Assembly (NCBI RefSeq): GCF_900637515.1
Contig: NZ_LR134375.1
Coordinates: 1,323,952-1,387,951, forward strand
Source: Veillonella dispar
Lineage (GTDB): Bacteria; Bacillota; Negativicutes; Veillonellales; Veillonellaceae
Reading direction: 5' to 3'
DNA length: 64,000 nt
Made by a program: the position numbers and the translations under genes. Every line of letters starts with the position of its first letter. The stretch's first letter is position 1. This document shows, piece after piece, positions 27,595 through 36,787 of the stretch. The notes under the pieces are model-generated. The model saw only the letters and a list, made by a program, of their open reading frames with translations, was not told the origin of the DNA and made no database searches.

Positions 27595-28458
27595 CTATTT
27601 AAGGTCTAGTTCTTTCAAATATGCTTTGAAGTTCTCACCTAACTCTTCATTACGAAGGGCATACTCAACAGTAGCTTTCAAGTAACCTAATTTATCGCCT
27701 GTATCGTAACGAATACCTTCATAAGCTAATGCATACGTATCGGTTTTAGATGCTGCTAGAGCATCAGTTAATTGAACTTCATTACCTACGCCTGGTTTTG
27801 TATTTTCTAAAATATTGAAAATATCTGGCGTTAAAATGTAACGACCTAATACTGCTAGTCTAGATGGTGCATCTTCTTTTTTTGGTTTTTCCACCAAATT
27901 ATGAACGCGATATAAATTATCCGCTAATGCTTCACCAGATACAATGCCATAAGAGCTAACTTTATCTTCAGGTACAAATTGAGCCCCTAAGATAATACCA
28001 GGATGTTCATCGTAACACTCAATTAACTGTTTAAGGCATGGATTTTCAGGATTATATACAATATCATCACCAAGTAATACAGCAAATGGTTCATCACCAA
28101 TAAAGGCTTTTGCACATAGTACAGCATCGCCAAGACCACGAGGAGCTTTTTGACGAATAAAGTGAACTTTAATATCTGCTAAGTCTTTAATCATAGCCAA
28201 TTGTTTATTTTTACCTTGGCTTTGTAAAAGCAATTCTAGTTCCACACTGCTATCAAAATGATCTTCAATAGCGCGTTTATTACGGCCTGTAATGATTAGG
28301 ATCTCTTCAATACCAGAATCTAATGCTTCTTTTACAATATATTGGATAGCAGGTGTATCCACGATAGGAAGCATTTCCTTTGGTTGTGCTTTAGTAGCTG
28401 GTAAGAAGCGTGTACCAAAGCCAGCTGCTGGAATAACGGCTTTTCTAATACGTTGCAT
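27595..28458 (-). CDS. galU: UTP-glucose-1-phosphate uridylyltransferase
   Basis: A 287-residue GalU: KAVIPAAGFGTRFLPATKAQPKEMLP at the N-terminus (split here: nucleotide loop AGFGTRFLPAT, Lys in QPKEM), VRQKAPRGLGDAVL-type loop near 105-120, LLGDDIVYN and VEKPKKEDAPS. It makes UDP-glucose, which feeds GalE-type epimerases and surface polysaccharide or LPS synthesis. It follows lptD by 13 bp on the same strand, and has an AGGAGATAACT site. Confidence 0.95.
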   Translation of the reverse strand: MQRIRKAVIPAAGFGTRFLPATKAQPKEMLPIVDTPAIQYIVKEALDSGIEEILIITGRNKRAIEDHFDSSVELELLLQSQGKNKQLAMIKDLADIKVHFIRQKAPRGLGDAVLCAKAFIGDEPFAVLLGDDIVYNPENPCLKQLIECYDEHPGIILGAQFVPEDKVSSYGIVSGEALADNLYRVHNLVEKPKKEDAPSRLAVLGRYILTPDIFNILENTKPGVGNEVQLTDALAASKTDTYALAYEGIRYDTGDKLGYLKATVEYALRNEELGENFKAYLKELDLK

Positions 28459-28471
28459 AGTTATCTCCTAA

Positions 28472-30025
28472 TTAAAAGTCTTTGCCAACAAATTTGATTT
28501 TCCATTGATCATTATTGCTTCTATGTGCATCCTTATAAGTTAAGTACAAGTCAAAGGAATGTAAATCACGATGCCATGTATAATATACAGAGTCTATCTG
28601 ACCACTCATCATATTTGTTTTAACACTTACAGACACATCATCTAAGCGAGTCAATTTATAGTTACCGCCATAGATGAGCTCTTTAGGAAGCTCTGTAGTA
28701 TCAAATCGATATGGAGAGTTATTATAAGAAATATTACGTTGATTATAGCTAACCCATACATTAGCACGATTTCCCACTTTAGAGCGGAATCTAGCGCCCC
28801 AGTAAGGCATGCTACGAATCGTGCCATCGTAACCATAGTAGTCGCGTTGGTAACCGCCCAAGAAGCGTAAATCAGCATTTTTACCAAGCTTAATTGGATC
28901 ATGAGATATTTCTGTATAGTATTCCTTATGGGAACCTTTTACAGAACCTTCTTTCCAATAACCGGCATTAACGCCACCGCGTACAGTTACTGGTGATTTA
29001 CCCACATGATACGTATGAGTATCTAAACGTGCCTCACCAATCTTTTCAACCCATACCGTTTCATCATTATATTCATTAGATTCTTTACTGTACCCAATTG
29101 ACGCAGTAGCCCAAGGCAAGTAGTGTCTATAACCAACTTTTGGTTTAAAGCCTGATTTTGAATACCAGCGATAATCGATATAAGCTTCACCATGCTTACC
29201 AATTGGATAATCAGTACTACCATGCAAGCCAAGTCCATCATCACTACTATATGTAGGCTTTGGAACTAATGAGAATATACTGAATTTTCCTTCTTTATCA
29301 TGGCGCAAGGATGCTGTATAAGAAGGTAAAGATAAAACCTTAAAGTTTTTAATGTAGAAAGACGGTTTTTTAATAATGACTTTATCGCCAGGATACACCT
29401 TGATATCTTGACCTTCTACACGATAATCTGGTGTATGTTTAAAGGCCATCGCATGTTTTGTGGTAACCATGCCTTTATCCATATGACCAGTTTCACCATC
29501 AAATGTAGCATTTTGCCCCTTCACATAGTAAGGATCATTCCAACCAAACGCTTGGTCAGCTGTAAAATGACGGTCACTAGTCCGATATGTCATATTTTGA
29601 CCTGTAATATCCTTTGTTTTACCGCCATTTTCCAAAAAGCGATACCCACCAACAGTACGGTATTCTGTAGTTTTTGTATTACCTTCTATACGTGGTGCCA
29701 TCAAGGTTTGATTACCTTGAGTCACTACTACATCACCTTGTGCATATACATCACCAGTGGACCCAGTATAGGACATTTTATCTGCATCAATACGAGTCGG
29801 CAATTGTTCTGTAGGTTGATCAGACTTTGCCTTTTCACCACGACGTACAACACGGATATTACTATTTTCAGGTGTAGATGCTTTAGAGATTTCTCCAAGA
29901 TAGGATTGATCAACGCTATCCAATTGATCTTGATATACCGTGGTTGACTCCGTAGCGGCCCATACTGGTTGTGCTAAACAAAAAACACAAGCCGCTGCCA
30001 GCCATTGTACTTTACGTTTCCTCAT
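28472..30025 (-). CDS. lptD: LptD-like LPS-assembly outer-membrane protein (OstA domain)
   Basis: A 517-residue exported protein: signal peptide 1-23 (PVWA cleavage), an OstA/LptA-like periplasmic domain (about 75-225; DADKMSYTGSTGDVYAQGDV) and a C-terminal beta-barrel rich in alternating aromatic strands, ending in Phe as outer-membrane barrels do. LptD inserts LPS in the outer leaflet. It is much shorter than E. coli LptD (784), as expected for a Negativicute-type form. Its presence is direct support for a diderm cell. It heads a unit with galU. Confidence 0.85.
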   Translation of the reverse strand: MRKRKVQWLAAACVFCLAQPVWAATESTTVYQDQLDSVDQSYLGEISKASTPENSNIRVVRRGEKAKSDQPTEQLPTRIDADKMSYTGSTGDVYAQGDVVVTQGNQTLMAPRIEGNTKTTEYRTVGGYRFLENGGKTKDITGQNMTYRTSDRHFTADQAFGWNDPYYVKGQNATFDGETGHMDKGMVTTKHAMAFKHTPDYRVEGQDIKVYPGDKVIIKKPSFYIKNFKVLSLPSYTASLRHDKEGKFSIFSLVPKPTYSSDDGLGLHGSTDYPIGKHGEAYIDYRWYSKSGFKPKVGYRHYLPWATASIGYSKESNEYNDETVWVEKIGEARLDTHTYHVGKSPVTVRGGVNAGYWKEGSVKGSHKEYYTEISHDPIKLGKNADLRFLGGYQRDYYGYDGTIRSMPYWGARFRSKVGNRANVWVSYNQRNISYNNSPYRFDTTELPKELIYGGNYKLTRLDDVSVSVKTNMMSGQIDSVYYTWHRDLHSFDLYLTYKDAHRSNNDQWKIKFVGKDF

Positions 30026-30062
30026 GGTTACTAGAACTCCTCTTGCTTTAAGAATTTGTTAA

Positions 30063-31181
30063 TTATTGATTACGCTTTACAACTACGATAGGTTGAGAAA
30101 CATTTTCTACCGGTTCTTCTTGTTCTTCTACTGCTGCTGGTTCCTCTGTTGTTGTTTCATTTTCATCAACAGCCGCTTCATTAGTGTCTACAGTCTCTTC
30201 AGATTCATCGGCCGTATTAGGTACAGTTACTGCTTCAGCCAATTCATCATCACTGTGAGCCAAACCATCACCACCAATTACAAGACCTTGAATTGTAACA
30301 GAATCTTGAGGTTGTACATAAATAGTTGCACCAGCAGGGTATTCAATATTTTTACCCTTAACAAAGGCACCACCTACTAAGCCTACTGGTCCAAGTAAAA
30401 CAGCACCAGCTACGGATGCACCAGCTGCTTTAACTTCACTGCGAGTTTTATCCTTAGCTTCTTTACCTTGTACTGCAGTAAATTCAGTACCATCAATAGC
30501 AGGGATTGTGTCAAATGTGATGTCTAATACACCATTACGACCAAAGGAACGAGCCTTTTTCAAGGATGTAATTGTACCAGATCCTACTGTACCTGCAGGT
30601 ACCAATAACACATTGCCATCCATTACATTTTCAGCTACTGTGAAAGCAACAGTGTCGCCTTCATGGCTAGTTTTAGAAGAAACAGCGTCATTCAAGGTAA
30701 CTTTGAAGACTTGGTTACCAGCTAATGTACCAACTTGGTTAGTAAGCGTTACATTGCTACCATATACTTTTGTTTTCAAAGAAATGATACGTTTTTGTAA
30801 AGAGCCGCTACCAATACGACCATTAACGCTACGTTCCATCTTTTCTACGCGATCTACAAGAGAACCTGCGTTAATGCTATTTTGATATGTATATTCAAGC
30901 GCATCCATTTCTTCGCGCAAAGAAATGTTTGTGCCACTACCTTCTACGGAGTTATAGAGGGAATCAACACGTTTGCTCAATGTAGCAGAATTGCCATTGA
31001 AACCAGTACCATACACGGTTTCATCAAGTTGATTAATGCGGTCCACTACAGCACCATCTTGTACTGCACCATATACAGTAGTTTCCAAAACATTTGTTTT
31101 CTCTGTAACTGTACCAGGAGCAGCAAATGCAGTGCCTGAAATCAAGGATGCCATTAAAAGTGTAAGTACTTGCTTCTTCAT
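30063..31181 (-). CDS. Secreted repeat protein of unknown function
   Basis: About 372 residues with a signal peptide (cleavage near AFA-AP, residue 20). The next 130 residues hold about six degenerate 20-24-residue repeats of the form R-V/I-x-x-L-x-x-x-V-Y/N-G (TTVYG, ETVYG, NSVEG, RSVNG, TKVYG), which look helical. A beta-rich domain follows (about 160-245; VPAGTVGSGTITSLKKA, DITFDTIPAIDG), then a Gly-rich hydrophobic turn and a Glu/Thr-rich tail ending in VVVKRNQ. The ATG after GGAGGAATTT is used; a GTG four codons earlier is inside that site. Family not recognised. It sits just upstream of lptD. Confidence 0.75.
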   Translation of the reverse strand: MKKQVLTLLMASLISGTAFAAPGTVTEKTNVLETTVYGAVQDGAVVDRINQLDETVYGTGFNGNSATLSKRVDSLYNSVEGSGTNISLREEMDALEYTYQNSINAGSLVDRVEKMERSVNGRIGSGSLQKRIISLKTKVYGSNVTLTNQVGTLAGNQVFKVTLNDAVSSKTSHEGDTVAFTVAENVMDGNVLLVPAGTVGSGTITSLKKARSFGRNGVLDITFDTIPAIDGTEFTAVQGKEAKDKTRSEVKAAGASVAGAVLLGPVGLVGGAFVKGKNIEYPAGATIYVQPQDSVTIQGLVIGGDGLAHSDDELAEAVTVPNTADESEETVDTNEAAVDENETTTEEPAAVEEQEEPVENVSQPIVVVKRNQ

Positions 31182-31225
31182 AAATTCCTCCACAACGTAT
31201 CTAATGTATAACTGTTATACAACAG

Positions 31226-31255
31226 AATAAGCACGGGCCTAAGACCGTGCTTATT
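31226..31255 (-). terminator. Hairpin after the 148-residue secreted protein gene
   Basis: Perfect 11-bp stem AATAAGCACGG / CCGTGCTTATT, 35 bp after the stop. The T-tract is weak (TTATTCTGTT), so it may be a partial terminator. A small GTATAAC/GTTATAC repeat follows. Confidence 0.6.
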
Positions 31256-31289
31256 CCCTGAGTCTACTATTTTATATGCTCAGTGGCCA

Positions 31290-31736
31290 TTAAATTTTCA
31301 AATCGATAATCGCAGATACACCTACGCCTTGAACACGAGATGCACCAACTGGGTTTGTGCTATCAACAGGTACTAAACCTTTAACACGAACCATACCGTT
31401 AAAGCTACCTTCTACTTGAGCAACTGCTTTAACTTGTTCAATGCTAGATGCAGGACCAGTAACTTGAGCAGCACCGATATAACCTTTTGTACCAATACTG
31501 ATAATAGGTACAACTTTAGTTGTATACTCTGTGCTTAAGTTATTTTGTTTCAATAATTTATTTAAGAAAGAGTCAATTTGAGGACCGAATTTATTGATAA
31601 CAATACCGATACCACCAATTTTAGCTGCACCACCAAGAATACTGCTAAGGCCGCCAGCTTGAGTAGTCAAGATGCCACCGAATGCAGTTGTAGTTAAACA
31701 AATCCCTAGAACAGCTGTAATAATCTTCTTTTTCAT
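31290..31736 (-). CDS. Secreted protein of unknown function, Gly-rich
   Basis: 148 residues with a signal peptide (about 1-27, ending TTQA-GG). A Gly/Ala/Ile-rich segment (GGLSSILGGAAKIGGIG) could insert in a membrane, and is followed by a Val/Gly-rich beta-type domain (IGAAQVTGP, VRVKGLVP, SRVQGVGVSAII). No cysteine occurs after the signal peptide. Not recognised. An AGGAGGC ribosome site precedes the ATG. Context (LptD, secreted repeat protein) suggests an envelope role. Confidence 0.7.
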   Translation of the reverse strand: MKKKIITAVLGICLTTTAFGGILTTQAGGLSSILGGAAKIGGIGIVINKFGPQIDSFLNKLLKQNNLSTEYTTKVVPIISIGTKGYIGAAQVTGPASSIEQVKAVAQVEGSFNGMVRVKGLVPVDSTNPVGASRVQGVGVSAIIDLKI

Positions 31737-31990
31737 AATAAGCCTCCTATAGATACTTATATTTTAACAAATTCTATACATAGATTCTAGTGAAAGTATA
31801 AGAACTTACACATAAAGATACTAGCATTGTATAAAAGTCCGATGAACAACCAATGAATTTTACACAACTTAATTTAATGCTACCATCACAAAGATTTAGT
31901 GTCAATATCAACTCTCAATCATACTCTATAGGCATAAAATAGTTCTTATCTTTACATACCCTTAGGACTTAAAGAAACTCAATTAGTTAA

Positions 31991-32998
31991 TTAGCAGATA
32001 CGAGGAACTTGATCTTCACCTAACAAATCGATTAAGCGAACACCACCAATAGCGGTTTGTAAACCAACCTTACCAATATTCTTGTCTAGTGTTCTCCCAA
32101 TTAACACAGCTTCTTTGCCCTCTTCAAAGCCGTGAAGAATGGAGAGAACTTCTTCTGTAACGGATTGATCTACTACCAGTACAACCTTTCCTTCATTTGC
32201 TAAATATAATGGATCATATCCTAAAATATCACAAACAGACTGTACTTCAGCGTGAATTGGTATAGCCGCTTCTTCTACCTTAATACCAACTTGACTTTGG
32301 TCTGCAATTTCTTTTAAAACAGTACCTAAACCACCACGTGTAGGATCTCGCAATAGAGCCACTTGAGGCCCCACTTTATCAAGTACAGCATGAACCATGT
32401 TATTTAAAGGCGCACAGTCAGTTTTTAACGCATCAGATAAATCCAAGCCAAATCGTTGACCCATAACAGCAATAGAATGATCCCCAATAGCACCAGATAA
32501 GATAATATCCATTCCCGCTTTCACACGATGTGGACCAATATCAATCCCATCTGGGATCATGCCAATACCCGCTGTATTTATGTAGATTTTGTCTACCTCG
32601 CCCTTTTTAACAACCTTAGTGTCCCCTGTAACAATTTGTACATTTGCAGCTTTTGCCATATCTGACATAGTATGAAGTATTTCATCTAACTCATCAAAGG
32701 CCAAGCCTTCTTCTAAGATAAGGCCACAACTTAAATATTGTGGGACAGCACCATTCATAGCTAAATCATTCACAGTACCACATACAGCTAATTTACCAAT
32801 ATTTCCGCCAGGGAAAAACGTTGGTTGTACTACATAGGAATCTGTAGAGAACGCCATACGTCCTGCTGTAACGGGAAATTGAGCACCATCATGTAAAGGA
32901 GCCAATAAATCATTTGTAAAGTATTTCAAAATAAAACGCTCGGTCAATTCATGACTAAATCGACCGCCATTCCCATGGACTAAGCGAACTCGTTCCAT
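31991..32998 (-). CDS. hypE: Hydrogenase maturation protein HypE
   Basis: A 335-residue AIR-synthase-like protein. HGNGGR near the start, VVGDTKV-like VTGDTKVV, LRDPTRGGLGTVLKEIA and the invariant C-terminal PRIC are present; the terminal Cys carries the thiocarbamate that HypE dehydrates to cyanide for the Ni-Fe site. The ATG follows GGGAGGATTA inside the hypD end, so the longer in-frame form (19 more codons) is unlikely. It is the last gene of hypFCDE. Confidence 0.95.
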   Translation of the reverse strand: MERVRLVHGNGGRFSHELTERFILKYFTNDLLAPLHDGAQFPVTAGRMAFSTDSYVVQPTFFPGGNIGKLAVCGTVNDLAMNGAVPQYLSCGLILEEGLAFDELDEILHTMSDMAKAANVQIVTGDTKVVKKGEVDKIYINTAGIGMIPDGIDIGPHRVKAGMDIILSGAIGDHSIAVMGQRFGLDLSDALKTDCAPLNNMVHAVLDKVGPQVALLRDPTRGGLGTVLKEIADQSQVGIKVEEAAIPIHAEVQSVCDILGYDPLYLANEGKVVLVVDQSVTEEVLSILHGFEEGKEAVLIGRTLDKNIGKVGLQTAIGGVRLIDLLGEDQVPRIC

Positions 32999-32999
32999 A

Positions 33000-34118
33000 T
33001 TAATCCTCCCACGTCGATCCACCACTGGAATAACCGTATTTATACCATGCTGCACAACTACCTTCTACAGATACCATGCAAGCACCAACAGGGTGGTCAG
33101 CAGTACAGCTTTTACCAAATAATGGACATTCACTTGGCTTAATAAGCCCTTGCAATACACGACCACATTGGCACCCTTTTGGATCAAGAGAAGGCTTTTC
33201 AAGCTGGATAGGTAATGCACGTTCCACATCATAGGCTGCATATGCATCCTTTAATCTTAAGCCAGAGTTTGGAATAACACCGATACCACGCCACGCATCA
33301 TCACATACATCATATACTTCTTTGATCATCGCTTGCGCTACCGGATTCCCCTTCTGCATAACTACAGAATGATAGGTATTACCCACCACAAAATTACCGG
33401 TTTTACGTTGCTCTAAAATATTTGCTATAGCAGATAAAATCTCAAGTCCATCAAAGCCAGCAATACAAGACGGTATGTGATATTCTTCAGGTAAGAATCG
33501 GTATGGCTCTTCACCAATAATAACGCTTACATGACCTGGCAAAATAAATCCGTCAATATGACCTTCTTGTTTATCTAATAAAGCTCGTAATGCAGGAGGC
33601 ACTAATTTATGAGATACAAGGAAGAAAACATTCTTCAGCCCTGCTGCATGAACTGCTTTTACAGTTGCACAAATAACGGCAATAGTCGTTTCAAAACCTA
33701 TAGCCAGAAATACTATTTTCTTATCTGGGTATTTTTTACTAAGTTCTACCACCTCTAAAGGGGTATAAATGACATGAATATGGGCGCCCTTTGTTTGAGC
33801 CTCACTAAGACTGCTATAGCTACCAGGAACCTTTAACATATCCCCAAAGGTAGCAATAATAACATCATCCCGTTCAGCATAGGCTAACGCCTTATCCATA
33901 TACGTTTGATCTGTTACACATACAGGACATCCTGGTCCACTTACAAGTTCAATGCCACTTGGCAATAATTGTCGAAGACCTTCACGGAAAATCGATACAG
34001 TATGTGTACCACAAACCTCCATAAGCCTTACGGTTTCCCCAGGCTCATGAAGGGCATTGATACGTTTTAATAACGCATCAGCACTGTTCTGCTTTTCCTG
34101 CAAAGTAAGCTTCTTCAA
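33000..34118 (-). CDS. hypD: Hydrogenase maturation protein HypD
   Basis: A 372-residue Fe-S scaffold protein with MEVCGTHT (about 34-41), SGPGCPVCVT (about 60-69), GFETT and the C-terminal Cys-rich 4Fe-4S region (CQCGRVLQG, ECPLFGKSC). HypD with HypC assembles the Fe(CN)2CO group. The only start giving a normal N-terminus is a TTG lying within the end of hypC, giving a 41-bp overlap; a TTG five codons later is an alternative. Confidence 0.93.
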   Translation of the reverse strand: MKKLTLQEKQNSADALLKRINALHEPGETVRLMEVCGTHTVSIFREGLRQLLPSGIELVSGPGCPVCVTDQTYMDKALAYAERDDVIIATFGDMLKVPGSYSSLSEAQTKGAHIHVIYTPLEVVELSKKYPDKKIVFLAIGFETTIAVICATVKAVHAAGLKNVFFLVSHKLVPPALRALLDKQEGHIDGFILPGHVSVIIGEEPYRFLPEEYHIPSCIAGFDGLEILSAIANILEQRKTGNFVVGNTYHSVVMQKGNPVAQAMIKEVYDVCDDAWRGIGVIPNSGLRLKDAYAAYDVERALPIQLEKPSLDPKGCQCGRVLQGLIKPSECPLFGKSCTADHPVGACMVSVEGSCAAWYKYGYSSGGSTWED

Positions 34119-34329
34119 GTTCTTCTAGCTCCTTAAAGGCCTCTAATGTTTTTTGTGCCTCTTCTTCATCAACAATTTGTACAGCAAAACCCGCATGGAC
34201 TAACAACCAGTCCCCTACCTTTGCTTCTGGTACGAGGAGTAAGCTGCAGTCACGGGTGGCACCTGTTAATTCAACAGTGCCAATAACATCATTCACAGCT
34301 ACTAACTGTGCTGGTACAGCTAAGCACAT
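34078..34329 (-). CDS. hypC: Hydrogenase maturation chaperone HypC
   Basis: 83 residues starting MCLAVPAQL, the HypC signature whose Cys2 binds iron after Met removal. It partners HypD and the hydrogenase large subunit. An AAGGAGATAGT site precedes the ATG. The 143-bp gap from hypF contains a near-perfect 12-bp hairpin (about 34368-34393) with no T-tract. Confidence 0.94.
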   Translation of the reverse strand: MCLAVPAQLVAVNDVIGTVELTGATRDCSLLLVPEAKVGDWLLVHAGFAVQIVDEEEAQKTLEAFKELEELEEAYFAGKAEQC

Positions 34330-34472
34330 ACTATCTCCTTATATATTATATTAATAACAAATTCTATGAGTTTACTTTCGAGAAAGAAAACTCACCATAT
34401 ATAAATATTTCTAATATCATTGTATCACAATTGTAGTAATTATTAAGTGATACTAACTACAAGAATATATAA

Positions 34473-36752
34473 CTATTTCTGATTGCCAATCCATAGTTGA
34501 CCAAAGGCTAATCCGCCATCATTGGAAGGAACCGCTTCATTCATATACAAATCGCCTACATGCCAAGCGCGATATATCAGCTCTACTAATTTGCGATTTT
34601 GAAATACACCGCCAGAAATAGCCGCATCACTAACATTATAGCGCTCCATTAAATCCGCTGCGGTTTCACATAATGCGATAGCAACGGTTTTATGGAAAGA
34701 TGCAGCAAGATGAGCCCTAGATTCACCATTAACTACACCATCCATAATGGATTGAACGGTAGGTGTAAAATCAAGAATTCGCCCATCATAGTTATAATCA
34801 AGCAATATTCCTTTTTCATCACCACATAGAGCCTCTAAGGCTATAGCAATTTGTGCATCATAGGTGTGGACCATACCAAGCCCTAAAAGAGAGCCAACCG
34901 CATCAAACAAACGACCACAACTCGTTGCTTGAACCATAGGCATCGTAGATTGTAATGCTTTATCTAATATGGCCCAACCTTTAGGCAATTCTTTCATCCA
35001 ATCTTGGTAGATAGGTGGAACATCATCACCATAGTAATTTCGAATATACCATAAGGCTTGGCGCCATGGCTCGGAAACAGCTTTCTCTCCTCCCGGTAAT
35101 GGCGCTTCATGGATATGAGCTAATCGTTGATATTTATCTCCCTTGCAAAGGAGAAATTCACCACCCCATACCGTTCCATCTGGTCCATATCCGGTACCAT
35201 CCATGGCAATCCCCAGCACTGGACCTTCAAGATTGTGCTCTGCCATGACTGATGCAATATGAGCGTGATGATGTTGAACAGATATAACAGGAATCTGTGC
35301 GCTTTTACCAATGCGCTCTCCTAAGTGGGACGAGAAAAATTGAGGATGACTATCTACAATAATTTTCTCTGGTTGTATAGAAAACAATTCCTCATATCGG
35401 TCAATAGTCCACTCCAATGTGGCATGAGTAGATGCATTTTGTAGATCCCCAATATGTGGGCCTACAAGGACTTCTGAGCCTTTATTCATAGCAAATGCAT
35501 TTTTAAGATCACTACCCATGGCTAATATCGAAGTTTGCCCTGAAAGTTCACAATGAATAGGTTCTGGTACATAACCACGACTACGACGAATCAATCGAGG
35601 TTTATTATGGATGACAGTTACAACAGAGTCATCGAGAGGTGCATAGATTTGACGATTGTGTACCAAGAAATAATCGGCAACCGATTCTAACTCTTCAAAG
35701 GCTTGATTATCATCATATAAAACTGGATCACCACTTCGATTACCGCTTGTCATAACCCATGCTGCATCTGATGGTAATAGTACCTCATGCATCGGTGTAT
35801 ATGGTAACATTACGCCAAGCATATGATTATCCGGAGCTACATGGGGACTCAAACGCACTAAACTATCAGTATTTCTTTTTAATAATACGATAGGCCGTTC
35901 CATTCCCGTCAAAACATCTAATTCTTCATCACTAAGATGGACAAGCTCAATTGCCGTATCTAGGGACCCTACCATAATTGCTAAGGGTTTATGTGGTCGA
36001 TTCTTACGCTTACGCAAGCGTTGAACCGCCGCATCATTTCGAGCATCACAAACTAGGTGGTATCCACCTATCCCTTTTATAGCAATAATACTACCTTCAT
36101 TGATTAATTCACGGGTAGTATTCCATACATTTACAGTATCTACAACCGTACGATTAGGTTTATATAAAGTATAATGAGGACCACATTGAACACAAGCATT
36201 TGGTTCAGCACGATAACGGCGCCCCTCTATATCTTCGTATTCAGCCTTACAAGCTTCACACATAGGAAACTCGTCCATCGTCGTTCGTTCCCGATCATAG
36301 GGAAGTGATTTAATAATCGTATATCGTGGGCCGCAATTTGTACAATTAATAAAAGGATATTCTTTTCTACGCTTGTCCTGTTGTAGTTCTTTAAGACAAT
36401 CAGCACATGGCGCTGTATCGGCACTAATAAAGGTGCTAACTGCTTCCCCTAATGGAGATGGCTCCACAGAAAACTCAACTTCATTATTTTTTATAGTAAG
36501 ATGTTCTACTGTTTGACTTGTAATACGGCACAGTCTAGGTCGGTCATCTTGAATCGCATCTAAAAACAACTGCAAATCACTAGTACAACCTTGTATCTCG
36601 ACGTAAACACCTTGGCTATCATTATATACAAAACCTGTTAAACCTAGGGAATGTGCCCACATAGAAACAAGGGGCCGGAATCCGACCCCTTGAACTATAC
36701 CGGTATAACGAATTCCCCAGCGTTCTATAGTTTGATTACTATTTTGTTTCAT
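34473..36752 (-). CDS. hypF: Hydrogenase maturation carbamoyltransferase HypF
   Basis: A 759-residue HypF with all four parts in order: acylphosphatase domain (YTGIVQGVGFRPLV, about 16-29), two zinc-finger Cys pairs (CADCLKE, CTNCGPRY, CEACKAEY, CVQCGPHY, about 115-195), a YrdC-like domain (IAIKGIGGYHLVCDA, about 222) and a Kae1-like domain with HHHAHIASVMAEH (about 490) and SGGVFQNR. It makes thiocarboxamide on HypE from carbamoyl phosphate. It starts 35 bp after the radical-SAM maturase gene and probably shares its transcript. HypA, HypB and the hydrogenase itself are not in the window. Confidence 0.95.
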   Translation of the reverse strand: MKQNSNQTIERWGIRYTGIVQGVGFRPLVSMWAHSLGLTGFVYNDSQGVYVEIQGCTSDLQLFLDAIQDDRPRLCRITSQTVEHLTIKNNEVEFSVEPSPLGEAVSTFISADTAPCADCLKELQQDKRRKEYPFINCTNCGPRYTIIKSLPYDRERTTMDEFPMCEACKAEYEDIEGRRYRAEPNACVQCGPHYTLYKPNRTVVDTVNVWNTTRELINEGSIIAIKGIGGYHLVCDARNDAAVQRLRKRKNRPHKPLAIMVGSLDTAIELVHLSDEELDVLTGMERPIVLLKRNTDSLVRLSPHVAPDNHMLGVMLPYTPMHEVLLPSDAAWVMTSGNRSGDPVLYDDNQAFEELESVADYFLVHNRQIYAPLDDSVVTVIHNKPRLIRRSRGYVPEPIHCELSGQTSILAMGSDLKNAFAMNKGSEVLVGPHIGDLQNASTHATLEWTIDRYEELFSIQPEKIIVDSHPQFFSSHLGERIGKSAQIPVISVQHHHAHIASVMAEHNLEGPVLGIAMDGTGYGPDGTVWGGEFLLCKGDKYQRLAHIHEAPLPGGEKAVSEPWRQALWYIRNYYGDDVPPIYQDWMKELPKGWAILDKALQSTMPMVQATSCGRLFDAVGSLLGLGMVHTYDAQIAIALEALCGDEKGILLDYNYDGRILDFTPTVQSIMDGVVNGESRAHLAASFHKTVAIALCETAADLMERYNVSDAAISGGVFQNRKLVELIYRAWHVGDLYMNEAVPSNDGGLAFGQLWIGNQK

Positions 36753-36787
36753 ATAAACTCCTACTATAGACGGAGAATTAATGGCTA

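Noticed and set aside
30063-30380. Plus-strand frames over the repeat protein (also 30508-31230)
   Set aside because: They are compositional shadows of a minus-strand gene with a signal peptide and ribosome site; they have no start context or domains.
34368-34393. Hairpin between hypF and hypC as a terminator
   Set aside because: The stem has one mismatch and no T-tract, and hyp genes are expected to be co-transcribed; its role, if any, is unclear.
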